DNA of 19,170 bases, taken from positions 1 through 19,170 of the forward strand of contig SFCS01000023.1 in assembly GCA_004558485.1 (NCBI GenBank). Direction: 5' to 3'. The position numbers were made by a program, and so were the translations under genes. This DNA comes from Ruminococcus sp. (GTDB taxonomy: Bacteria > Bacillota > Clostridia > Oscillospirales > Acutalibacteraceae). Below are positions 6,082 to 13,449 of the stretch, piece after piece. Each line of letters opens with the position of its first letter. The first letter of the stretch is position 1. The notes beneath the pieces are model-generated. The model saw only the letters and a program-made list of their open reading frames with translations. It searched no databases and was not told the DNA's origin.

Positions 6082-9000
6082 AGGTCAGTGCAGGCAGATT
6101 TTCGGACTGCAAAGCGATGCTTTCCGAAAGGAATGCCTGCGCTTTTTCTTTTTCGCCCATGAAGTCGCAGACAAGGGCGTTAAGGTAGCAGTGCTGTGCG
6201 CGGCGCAGCTTTTGCGGATCGTCCGTGAACGAGATGAAGAACGGTGTCGTGCCGAAAAAGCCGTTGTCCTTCACCTTGTCGATGTTCTTCCATTCGCGGC
6301 GATAGACGGTCATGAGCCGCTGCGCCTTCAGCTCCTCGCCGAGGTGCTGCCATGCGCGCGCCTGATAATACGGCAGCTCCTTCAGGTGCATATTGCTGAA
6401 ATACTCGATGCCGATGGTCGCAATATAGCTAAAGAGCTCGTCTGCCGCCGCTTTGTCGCCGCACTTCTCAAGACAGATCGCCTCAAAATACTTGAGCGGC
6501 ACGAGCTTACAGTGGTTCCAGATTCCCGCGCCCAGCGACTGCGGCAGCACCTGTCCCTTGCGGAAGGTGGCAAGCGCCCCTTCGGCGTCGCCCGCCGCCA
6601 GCTGTCGTCTGCCGATCACGAGGTGTGCGAACAGATACTGATCCGCGATGGCGTGTTCCCCGCCCTCACAGGGCACAAAGGTGTGGCTCATGAGCGTTTC
6701 GATCGCTTTTTCGGGCTGCATATTCTGGTTGTACGCTTTGGCAAGCTCCGTGATGCAGTCGTCGCGCGTGATGCTGTGCGCCAGCAAAAACGCGATCTTT
6801 TCCTTCGCCGGTGCGCCCTGCATATCCATGAGCACCACCGTCTCATACACAAGCTGCTCGCTGTCCGGCGCAAGGGCGATGGCTTTCTTCATGAGAGGGA
6901 GCGCCTCCTCCTTGCGGTGCAGATGGCTGAAGCAGGCAACGGCAAGGTTACGGACGGAAATATAGTCATCGCACTGTTCCCAAAGCACCGCCGCCTTTTC
7001 ATAGTGCCGCTTGTTATACAGCAGGCAGCCGAGCAGCATTTTTGCCTTTTTGTCGTCGGTCTTTGCGATGACGGCTTCGAGGATGCGCATTTCCTCCTTG
7101 CGCACGGGGAAGGTTGCCAGAATGTCCGCCGCCGCACCTTTCTCATATGCCGTCCTGCCGTCCGTGCCGCAAAGGTCGCGGTAATAGCCGAGGGCATAAT
7201 ACAGCATCGGCTGCGCCGTTTCCGGCCTTTCGCGCAAAAGCCCCTCGAGCAGGCGGACATTTTCATCATACAGCCCCATGGCGTCAAAGTCCGCGACCAT
7301 ATCCATCACCGTTTCAAACGGATTGCTGTCCATGACGGCATAGAAATCATCCCTGCCGGACAGCAGGCGCATATAGTGGTCGAGCGTGTCCTTTGTAAGC
7401 TGTGCCGCCGCAACAGCTGAAAAGTCCTTTCCGAGCGCTTTCATGGCGATGACCTTCACGGCGACGGCAAGTGAATCGTTCCTGCCGTAGTCGAGAGCGG
7501 TCTCGGCGTGCTGCAGCGCCGCCGCGTAATCCTTGCGGCGGATATCCAGCACCGCGATGCGGGTCATGGCTTTGTTCACGCTGTCTGCCGCCCATGCCGC
7601 TTTATAGTAGTAGTCATATGCCTTTTTGTCCTCACCCATCGCTTCCAAAATGAGGGCATAGACATAGTACACCTTGCCGCTCTGCACGCGCTCATTGAAA
7701 AGCGTGACGCTCTCGATCGCACGCTCGGCATAGTCCTTGGCGCTCTCAAAGTCATAGCGGCTGTAGGCATATTCCGCCATGGCGATCAGCGACGGGATAT
7801 GGTGAATGTCGCGCCGCAGCGCCTCCTTCCAATAGCTGTCCGGCTCGACGGCGGGATCGCGGTATTGCGCCACATGCACGCCCGCGAGATACAGCTCTTC
7901 GGCGCTGTTCATGCCTGCGGCGGACGGCATATCGGTGATGACATCCGGCATGTTATATTTGTCGAAATGCTTTTGTGCATATTCTCCGACGGTCTTGCCG
8001 CCGCACACCGCCGCAACGGTCACAAGCGCCGGCAGTGTCTTTGTTTCCAGTGTGACGCAGGTGTCGGGCGTGAGCGTGCAGACCGTCTCTAAGAGTACCT
8101 TTTCCCCGTCCTTCACGGTGATTGCCGCATTTTCAAAGGTCTTTGTCGACTGCACAAAAACCTTGCCCGCCGCGCGGTCGATCCGAAACGCGATGTCGAG
8201 GTTGGCAAAGGTGGGCGTGCCGATCTGTGAAATGGGATACCAATACTGCGAAAACTCCTTTGTCTCATACGGCTCGATCCACGCGAAATTCGGCTGATTG
8301 TCCGAATATGATCCCGCCATCAGCTCCGCATACTGACCGTCCGTGTCGGTGAGAGCGTTTTCCCACGATTTTGCCAACTGGCAATAGCCCCAGGTGAACA
8401 TCTTTTTGCCGGGCGACAGGTGATGATCGCCGATGTGCACCACACCGCATTCCTTGGCGTGGTCATAGCCGCCGAAGAAATCATAGTCCGAGGCAGCGGC
8501 AAAATAACTCGTCGCGGGGTGGGTGTTCTTGTGATAGGAAATGTCGCGCGGCTTATCCATCGGGATGCCGTTGAAAATGCCGTCCCCCGCGATCGGATAC
8601 GGGATGCGCGATTTCAGATAGTGGAAGTTGACATACTGCACGTCCTGCGGGAAGAATATCTGATACTTCTCATGCACGGGGACTGCCGCATTTTCCCACC
8701 ACAAAAACGAGTGGGCGGTGTCTGTGCGGTTATACAGGCGCATACGGGTCTCAAAGCGCTTCTCGCCCGGGCGCAGAACGATGCTCACCATGCCCTTCAT
8801 GCGGTCGATGGGATCGTGCTCGGACAGGTGGCAGACTGCCGTCCCGTCGGGGAGCGTCTCCGTCACAAAGTCGCACGGCATGAAGCCGGACGCTCTGTGG
8901 TGGAACGGCCAGTTAAATTCCACGCCGCCTGAGATCCAGGAACCGAGCACGCCGATGAGCGCCGGTTTGATGACATGCTGTTTATAAAAGAAGTCATAGC

Positions 9001-9268
9001 CGGTGGTCTTATCGAGCGCAGAATAGATGCGCCCGCCGATCTCCGGCAGGATTTCGATTTTCAGATATTCGTTTTCAAGGGTGACGACCGTATATGCCCG
9101 GTCGATCCTCTCCTCGCGGTTCACCCGCAAAACGACCTTGTTCGGATACGGTCTGCCGCTCGTGCGCTGATGCACGCGGTTTTCCGCAAACATCGGCAGT
9201 TCTTCCGCAGCGGGTTCGGGGTATGTAGGAATGACAAGCTTTCCGACTGTACATTTCACACGGTTCAT
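6056..9268 (-). CDS. DUF5107 and TPR-repeat protein, copy B
   Basis: The predicted protein has 1070 residues. ATG 9268 follows AAAGGA at about 9 bases. It is a diverged paralogue of copy A with the same order of parts. A mutarotase-like DUF5107 domain covers about residues 45-375 and carries LEIGGRI-type, WISGGVEFNWPFHHR, DHHLSPGKKMF and ELMAGSY-DNQPNFAWI-PYETKEF-QYWYP blocks. A short beta segment and then TPR-like helical repeats run from about residue 450 to the end. By eye the first domain is well conserved between copies and the repeat region much less so, suggesting a shared chemistry with different partners or substrates. There is no signal peptide, so a cytoplasmic location is expected. 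It is divergent from the AraC-family regulator at 9372. The 3' end overlaps the end of the convergent regulator gene by 26 bases. Function is unknown. Confidence 0.9.
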   Translation of the reverse strand: MNRVKCTVGKLVIPTYPEPAAEELPMFAENRVHQRTSGRPYPNKVVLRVNREERIDRAYTVVTLENEYLKIEILPEIGGRIYSALDKTTGYDFFYKQHVIKPALIGVLGSWISGGVEFNWPFHHRASGFMPCDFVTETLPDGTAVCHLSEHDPIDRMKGMVSIVLRPGEKRFETRMRLYNRTDTAHSFLWWENAAVPVHEKYQIFFPQDVQYVNFHYLKSRIPYPIAGDGIFNGIPMDKPRDISYHKNTHPATSYFAAASDYDFFGGYDHAKECGVVHIGDHHLSPGKKMFTWGYCQLAKSWENALTDTDGQYAELMAGSYSDNQPNFAWIEPYETKEFSQYWYPISQIGTPTFANLDIAFRIDRAAGKVFVQSTKTFENAAITVKDGEKVLLETVCTLTPDTCVTLETKTLPALVTVAAVCGGKTVGEYAQKHFDKYNMPDVITDMPSAAGMNSAEELYLAGVHVAQYRDPAVEPDSYWKEALRRDIHHIPSLIAMAEYAYSRYDFESAKDYAERAIESVTLFNERVQSGKVYYVYALILEAMGEDKKAYDYYYKAAWAADSVNKAMTRIAVLDIRRKDYAAALQHAETALDYGRNDSLAVAVKVIAMKALGKDFSAVAAAQLTKDTLDHYMRLLSGRDDFYAVMDSNPFETVMDMVADFDAMGLYDENVRLLEGLLRERPETAQPMLYYALGYYRDLCGTDGRTAYEKGAAADILATFPVRKEEMRILEAVIAKTDDKKAKMLLGCLLYNKRHYEKAAVLWEQCDDYISVRNLAVACFSHLHRKEEALPLMKKAIALAPDSEQLVYETVVLMDMQGAPAKEKIAFLLAHSITRDDCITELAKAYNQNMQPEKAIETLMSHTFVPCEGGEHAIADQYLFAHLVIGRRQLAAGDAEGALATFRKGQVLPQSLGAGIWNHCKLVPLKYFEAICLEKCGDKAAADELFSYIATIGIEYFSNMHLKELPYYQARAWQHLGEELKAQRLMTVYRREWKNIDKVKDNGFFGTTPFFISFTDDPQKLRRAQHCYLNALVCDFMGEKEKAQAFLSESIALQSENLPALTFIAQGFLV
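6088..6153 (+). terminator. Probable terminator of the regulator gene, inside the antisense 3' end of DUF5107 copy B
   Basis: Seven bases after the regulator's TGA an outer 9-bp stem (6088-6096 with 6134-6142, including one U-G pair) encloses an inner 7-bp stem (TTTCGGA 6100-6106 with TCCGAAA 6123-6129). TTTTTCTTTTT follows. The hairpin is long and interrupted, so efficiency is uncertain. The same bases are coding sequence for copy B on the other strand. Confidence 0.5.
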
Positions 9269-9280
9269 ACAAATTCGTCC

Positions 9281-9309
9281 TTTACAAATTGATGATTTCA
9301 GCGTATGAT
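9281..9309 (+). promoter_or_regulatory. Sigma-A-type promoter of the AraC-family regulator
   Basis: TTTACA (9281-9286) and TATGAT (9304-9309) have a 17-base spacer, giving a leader of about 55 bases before ATG 9372. Read on the other strand, the same region gives TATCAT (9310-9305), a possible -10 for DUF5107 copy B. The -35 for that direction is poor, so copy B may depend on an activator. Confidence 0.65.
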
Positions 9310-9319
9310 AATTTCAGCG
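9295..9319. repeat. Direct repeat, candidate AraC-family binding site
   Basis: ATTTCAGCG occurs at 9295-9303 and again at 9311-9319, 16 bases apart and in the same orientation, flanking and overlapping the regulator's -10. AraC-family proteins often bind two direct half-sites because each subunit carries two HTH motifs. Binding here is inferred from position. Confidence 0.5.
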
Positions 9320-9371
9320 GAAAGTCTATAGAAAATTCGCCTATTTTTTAAGAAATCCGATCGAGGTGGCT

Positions 9372-10163
9372 ATGAACGATATGGTATTGCCGCAAAAGAT
9401 AAACTGCGGATATTTTGATTGCAGCGAATTTGCGGGCTTGCGCGTCTCCCCCGAGCGCGTGGCAAAGGGCTATGAGATAGAATACTTTTTGGAGGACGGC
9501 AAAGTCACCTTCCTGAACGGAAAAGAAATTCCCATCCGCGCCGACAGCATCCTCATCGCCAAAGCGGGCGACCGACGGTACAGTCTTTTGCCGTTTCGGA
9601 CGGCGTTTTTGAAATTCGAGGCGGTCGGGCAGTTGGCGGCGCTCCTCGACCGTCAGCCGTGCTGCTTTGCGGCGCTGCACAAAAAGCAGATGCGGCAGCT
9701 GCTGCACGAAATCATCACCGTCAGCGAAAGCGGCAGCAGGGACACGCTGCTGCTGGCGGGAAAGCTTTTCACCCTTCTCAGCTTCATCGTCAAGGACGGC
9801 GAGGCGGAAAAGCGCGGCACGAATTATAACTATGCCGTCATGCACAGCGCCAAAAAATTCATCGAAAAGCATTTTGAGCAGCATCTGTCCACCGCCGACA
9901 TCGCCGAGAGCGTCAACCTCAGCGAGTCGCGGCTGCGCTGTCTTTTCCGCGTCGCCTACGGTGTTTCGCCGCACGCCTATCTCATCGAGACGAGAGTTGC
10001 CGCCGCAAAGGAAATGCTTTGGAACACGGACATCCCCCTAACCGAGGTCGCGGAAAAATGCGGCTTCGGCTGTCAGCAATATCTGAATGACACCTTCAAA
10101 CGGTCCACCGGTCTGTCCCCGGGAAAATATCGGGAGCAGTTTGCCAAAAAATATACGGAATGA
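9372..10163 (+). CDS. AraC-family transcriptional regulator
   Basis: The predicted protein has 263 residues. ATG 9372 follows GAGGTG at 3 bases, and an upstream in-frame GTG at 9366 overlaps that site and is less likely. The C-terminal 107 residues (about 157-263) are a standard AraC/XylS DNA-binding domain. The first HTH is LSTADIAESVNLSESRLRCLFR, here in pieces LSTADIAESVN and SESRLRCLFR, followed by GVSPHAYL. The second HTH is IPLTEVAEKCGFGCQQYLND with the family ending FKRSTGLSPGKYRE. The N-terminal 150 residues look like a cupin-type sensor domain but are weakly conserved, so the ligand cannot be guessed. It is divergent from DUF5107 copy B, its likely target. It is translationally linked to the downstream oxidoreductase-like gene: the stop codon sits in that gene's ribosome binding site. 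Confidence 0.92.
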   Translation: MNDMVLPQKINCGYFDCSEFAGLRVSPERVAKGYEIEYFLEDGKVTFLNGKEIPIRADSILIAKAGDRRYSLLPFRTAFLKFEAVGQLAALLDRQPCCFAALHKKQMRQLLHEIITVSESGSRDTLLLAGKLFTLLSFIVKDGEAEKRGTNYNYAVMHSAKKFIEKHFEQHLSTADIAESVNLSESRLRCLFRVAYGVSPHAYLIETRVAAAKEMLWNTDIPLTEVAEKCGFGCQQYLNDTFKRSTGLSPGKYREQFAKKYTE

Positions 10164-10174
10164 GGCGTTTTTTC

Positions 10175-11143
10175 ATGATAACATACACCATCGTCGGTGC
10201 GGGCTGGCGCAGCGAGTTTTATCTGCGGATCGCGGCGCTGATGCCGAACACCTTTTCGGTCGGCGGCATCCTTGTCCGTGACCCCGCAAAAAGAGCGCGG
10301 CTTTCGGAAAAATACGGCGTGAAGATCTGCACCTCCCTTGAAGAGCTTTTGCAGATCGAATGCGATTTTGTCGTTTCCTGCGTGAGCAAGGGAAGCATCA
10401 AAGAGACGCTTGAAACGCTTGCCGCAAGCGGCGTCCCCGTACTTTCCGAGACACCCGTCGCCGACGAGGGCATCAGCGGGCGCATCCAGGTGGCGGAGCA
10501 ATTCCGTTTTGCCCCGCGCAACTGCGCCTATAAAGCCATCATCGACAGCGGCATCCTCGGCGCGGTGCATCAGGTGCAGCTTTCCTGCTGTCATGACTAT
10601 CACGCCGCAAGTCTCATTCGCTTTTTCCTCGACACCGGCTTTGAGCTGCCGCGCGTCACCGCCGTCACGCTGCCCGACCCCGTGACGCGCTATAACGGGC
10701 GCGGCGGCATTGCGGCATCCCCCGCCGTAGTGCAGGCGGAGGAGAGCATCCGCATTTTGCGGTTTCGGGAGAAGACCGCCGTCTATGACTTCTCCCGCGA
10801 GCAATACTTTTCCGACATCCGGGCGTCGCGCATCGTCATCCGCGGAGAGCGCGGCGAGATCGTGGACAACACCTGCACCTATCTTGAGGGCGGCATCCCG
10901 CAGCGGTTCACACTGCACCGCAGCACCTGCGGCAGCGAGGAAAACCTCGACGGGTTCTCCCTTCTCCGCATCACCGGCAACGGAAGAGTGCTCTACAAAA
11001 GCCCCTTCCCCGGCGCGCGGCTGTCCGACGAGGAAATTGCCGTCGCCACCTGCCTTGTCAAAATGAAAGCATATGCAGACGGCAAAGGTGTCTTCTATTC
11101 CGTCAAGGACGCCGCCTTTGACTGCCGCCTGCTGCAAGGCTGA
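10175..11143 (+). CDS. Gfo/Idh/MocA-type oxidoreductase-like protein lacking the EKP lysine
   Basis: The predicted protein has 322 residues from ATG 10175, with GAGG 9 bases upstream. A longer start at 10160 overlaps the previous stop but has no ribosome binding site, and the Rossmann strand begins right after M10175 (ITYTIVGAGWRSEF). The nucleotide-binding glycine motif is at residues 8-13. A Gfo/Idh-type C-terminal part follows, with FRFAPRNCAYKAIIDSGILG and HDYHAASLIRFFL near residues 110-151. Members act on sugars, inositols and related polyols with NAD(P). The conserved E-K-P motif, whose lysine is usually catalytic, reads SETP at residues 91-94, so threonine replaces lysine. It may therefore bind cofactor without normal dehydrogenation, or act by another route. 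Cotranscription with the AraC regulator ties it to the DUF5107 copy B locus. A hairpin terminator follows. Confidence 0.85.
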   Translation: MITYTIVGAGWRSEFYLRIAALMPNTFSVGGILVRDPAKRARLSEKYGVKICTSLEELLQIECDFVVSCVSKGSIKETLETLAASGVPVLSETPVADEGISGRIQVAEQFRFAPRNCAYKAIIDSGILGAVHQVQLSCCHDYHAASLIRFFLDTGFELPRVTAVTLPDPVTRYNGRGGIAASPAVVQAEESIRILRFREKTAVYDFSREQYFSDIRASRIVIRGERGEIVDNTCTYLEGGIPQRFTLHRSTCGSEENLDGFSLLRITGNGRVLYKSPFPGARLSDEEIAVATCLVKMKAYADGKGVFYSVKDAAFDCRLLQG

Positions 11144-11157
11144 AAGCGCAAAAGAAA

Positions 11158-11188
11158 AACCGCTGCGATCTGTTCGCAGCGGTTTTTT
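11158..11188. terminator. Bidirectional Rho-independent terminator
   Basis: A perfect 11-bp stem (AACCGCTGCGA at 11158-11168 with 11174-11184) and a 5-base loop are followed by TTTT on the plus strand and preceded by an A-rich run that gives T-rich sequence on the minus strand. It serves both the Gfo/Idh-type gene and the convergent carboxyltransferase gene. Confidence 0.9.
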
Positions 11189-11200
11189 GATTGTGTATGC

Positions 11201-12613
11201 TTATTCTGCCGCAACGGTGATGTTGCTGACATGATAGCCGTCGGGATCGCCGCACTTCCTTTTCTGTGCGCGTTTCTCGAAGAACTTGGTTGCGACCTGA
11301 CCGAACTGGGCATAGGTGAGGAGGTCCTCCTCCTGCTCGATGAGATCGCCCATCGCGGCGGTCTCGGCGCGCAGCTTGTCAAGCTCCGGCTCCAAAAGGT
11401 CTGCGGGACGGCAGGTGATCGGCTCTTCGTCGCCGATGATCTTGTGCATAAACTCCGGCGCGATCGGCGCGGGCGTCTTGCCGTATTCTCCGCGGACAAG
11501 GCCTTTGAATTCCTTGGTGACGCTCTTATAGCGCTCGCCCATGATAACATTGAGCACCGCCTGTGTGCCGACGATCTGCGACGACGGCGTGACAAGCGGC
11601 GGATAGCCCGCGTCCTCACGCACGCGCGGCACCTCCAGCAGCACCTCGTCGAGCTTATCTTCCTTGCCCATCTGCTTCAACTGGCTGACGAGGTTTGAAA
11701 GCATGCCGCCGGGCACCTGATAGATAAGGGCGTTGGTGTCCACCTCGAGCATCTTCGGATTGAGCAGACCGCTCTCAAGATATTTGGTGCGCAGCGTGTG
11801 GAAATATTTGCTGATATCGCTCAGCGCACGCAGGTCAAGACCCGTGTCATACGGCGTGCCCTGCAGCGCCGCGACCATCGCCTCGGTTGCAGGATGGGAA
11901 GTGCCCATCGCGAGCGGCGACAGCGCGGTATCGATGACATCCGCACCCGCCTCGATCGCCTTGATCATCACCATATCGGAAATGCCGGCGGTGAAGTGCG
12001 AATGGATCTGAATCGGAAGCTTGACCGTTTCCTTGAGTGCCTTGACAAGGTCATAGGTCTCATACGGCAACAGCAGTCCCGCCATATCCTTGAGACAAAT
12101 GGAGTCCGCGCCGGCCTCTTCGAGCGCCTTGGCATAGTTCACGAAATACGGAATGTCGTGCACGGGGCTGGTCGTATACGAAACCGCGACCTGCACATGC
12201 GCGCCCTTTTCCTTTTTCGCCGCCTTGATAGAGGTCTCCAGGTTGCGGATGTCGTTGAGAGCGTCGAAAATGCGGATCACATCGATGCCGTTCGCAACCG
12301 ATTTTTCCACAAAATACTGCACCACATCGTCAGCATAGTGCCGATAGCCGAGCATGTTCTGTCCGCGGAACAGCATTTGCAGCGGCGTGTTGGGCATGTG
12401 CTTTTTCAGCGTGCGCAGACGCTCCCACGGGTCCTCGTCCAAAAAGCGCAGGCAGGCGTCAAATGTCGCGCCGCCCCAGCATTCCAACGAGTGATAGCCG
12501 ATCTTGTCGAGCGCCTCAAGCGCCGGCAGCATTTCCTCGGTGGACATACGGGTGGCAATCAGCGACTGGTGCGCGTCACGCAATATCGTTTCGGTAATTC
12601 CGACCTTTGCCAT
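11201..12613 (-). CDS. oadA: Oxaloacetate decarboxylase alpha / pyruvate carboxylase B-type carboxyltransferase
   Basis: The predicted protein has 470 residues. ATG 12613 follows GGAG at 5 bases. The biotin-dependent carboxyltransferase TIM barrel starts at TETILRDAHQSL, with the metal-ligand aspartate D13. It continues through the lysine that is carbamylated in relatives (K175 in CLKDMAG) and the metal-binding HSH pair (H204, H206). The PYC/OADA conserved domain follows to the end. There is no biotin domain on this chain; it is encoded separately 31 bases upstream, so the pair works as a split enzyme. In sodium-pumping oxaloacetate decarboxylase this subunit moves CO2 from oxaloacetate to biotin, and a membrane beta subunit completes the reaction. 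Neither that subunit nor a biotin carboxylase is in the window, so a two-part pyruvate carboxylase cannot be ruled out. Family call strong, exact enzyme less so. Confidence 0.88.
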   Translation of the reverse strand: MAKVGITETILRDAHQSLIATRMSTEEMLPALEALDKIGYHSLECWGGATFDACLRFLDEDPWERLRTLKKHMPNTPLQMLFRGQNMLGYRHYADDVVQYFVEKSVANGIDVIRIFDALNDIRNLETSIKAAKKEKGAHVQVAVSYTTSPVHDIPYFVNYAKALEEAGADSICLKDMAGLLLPYETYDLVKALKETVKLPIQIHSHFTAGISDMVMIKAIEAGADVIDTALSPLAMGTSHPATEAMVAALQGTPYDTGLDLRALSDISKYFHTLRTKYLESGLLNPKMLEVDTNALIYQVPGGMLSNLVSQLKQMGKEDKLDEVLLEVPRVREDAGYPPLVTPSSQIVGTQAVLNVIMGERYKSVTKEFKGLVRGEYGKTPAPIAPEFMHKIIGDEEPITCRPADLLEPELDKLRAETAAMGDLIEQEEDLLTYAQFGQVATKFFEKRAQKRKCGDPDGYHVSNITVAAE

Positions 12614-12644
12614 GTTTTCTCCGTCCTTTCCTGTCGCCGTTTTC

Positions 12645-12998
12645 TCAGTTCAGAGAGAGCAGCGCCTTGCCGGTATCCACGCTCTCGCCCTGTGCCACAT
12701 ACACAGCGCCGACCGTGCCGTCATGCGGAGCCATGACCTCCTGCTCCATCTTCATCGCCTCAAAGACAACGAGAACCTGACCCTTTGTCACAGCCTCGCC
12801 CGCCTTGACGGGGATGCTCACGATGGTGCCCGGCATGGGAGCGGCAATGACTTCTTCGCCGGCAGCAGCCGGAGCAGCAGCCGGAGCAGCGGCGACCGGA
12901 GCGGCAACCGCTGCTGCAGCAGCAGCCGGAGCGGCGCCGACTTCCTCGACCTCGACGGAATACGCATTGCCATTGACTTTGATATTAAATTTTTTCAT
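12645..12998 (-). CDS. Biotin carboxyl carrier protein
   Basis: The predicted protein has 117 residues. ATG 12998 follows AAAGGA at 10 bases. Three parts can be seen: a short N-terminal beta strand segment (1-20), an Ala/Pro linker (about 21-47), and a biotinyl domain (about 48-117) with the biotinylation site EAMKM, lysine K83. The linker DNA (12862-12945) is built of near-repeats of GCAGCAGCCGGA, so its length may vary between strains by slippage. It is a typical mobile arm that carries CO2 between active sites. It is the first gene of a two-gene unit with the carboxyltransferase at 11201-12613 and is presumably the gamma/biotin part of that decarboxylase or carboxylase. Confidence 0.92.
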   Translation of the reverse strand: MKKFNIKVNGNAYSVEVEEVGAAPAAAAAAVAAPVAAAPAAAPAAAGEEVIAAPMPGTIVSIPVKAGEAVTKGQVLVVFEAMKMEQEVMAPHDGTVGAVYVAQGESVDTGKALLSLN

Positions 12999-13050
12999 AG
13001 AAACTCGATCCTTTCAGCGGCATTTTGAAAAAATACCCAAATTAGGACTT

Positions 13051-13079
13051 ATTATACACGATATTTCAAAAAAGCACAA
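13051..13079 (-). promoter_or_regulatory. Sigma-A-type promoter of the biotin carrier / carboxyltransferase unit
   Basis: On the minus strand TTGTGC (13079-13074), 17 bases, then a consensus TATAAT (13056-13051). It lies about 8 bases past the stop codon of the upstream small gene. I see only a weak A/T hairpin between them, so some read-through from the upstream operon is likely. Confidence 0.8.
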
Positions 13080-13086
13080 GCCTTTT

Positions 13087-13449
13087 TTATGTAAATTTTC
13101 CGTGACAACAACAGCCGCGGTCAAAAAACTCCGGAACGGACACCGAAAGGCGCTCCCCATCCTCGGAAAACCGCAGCGTGCGCAGCACACTTTTCAAAGC
13201 GGGAGCAGTCGAAAAGGCAGTCTCCACCGCGCGTCGCGCGCCGTAGTTGAGTGCCGCACGCACGAGTCCCTCCTGCAAAAGTGCGTCCGTGACATCGGTC
13301 GAGAGCAGCTCCATTTCCGTCTCGCGAATCACAAACAGAATGTGTCCGTCGATCGCCTTGCCGTTCACGAGCACCATCGCACGCAGGGCGGGATCGGTGA
13401 TGCCGAGCTGCCGACGCGCCTCCTCGTCGGCGGGTATCATGGTGATCAT
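13087..13449 (-). CDS. Small GNAT-like hypothetical protein with a C-terminal cysteine cluster
   Basis: The predicted protein has 120 residues. ATG 13449 overlaps the rluB stop in an ATGA arrangement and has GGGGA 8 bases upstream. A second in-frame ATG (13440) is possible. The pattern of an N-terminal helix, VLVNGKAIDGHILFVIRET, a TDVTDALLQEGLVRAALNYG helix and a LRTLRFSEDGERLSVSVPEFF ending resembles the acetyl-CoA-binding half of GNAT acetyltransferases. It is short, and I cannot see a firm acetyl-CoA loop. It ends FFDRGCCCHGKFT, with three cysteines and a histidine that could bind metal. As last gene of the operon it is coupled to rluB. Function is not assigned. That it is a real gene is supported by coupling and codon pattern. 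Confidence 0.75.
   Translation of the reverse strand: MITMIPADEEARRQLGITDPALRAMVLVNGKAIDGHILFVIRETEMELLSTDVTDALLQEGLVRAALNYGARRAVETAFSTAPALKSVLRTLRFSEDGERLSVSVPEFFDRGCCCHGKFT

Noticed and set aside
6191..7420. A 409-codon open frame on the plus strand
   Set aside because: It is antisense to DUF5107 copy B, with no family match, no ribosome binding site and shadow-like composition.
11798..12736. A 312-codon open frame on the plus strand
   Set aside because: It is antisense to the carboxyltransferase and shows no domain.
12862..12945. Short tandem repeats that could suggest a CRISPR or satellite
   Set aside because: They encode the Ala/Pro linker of the biotin carrier protein and have no spacers.
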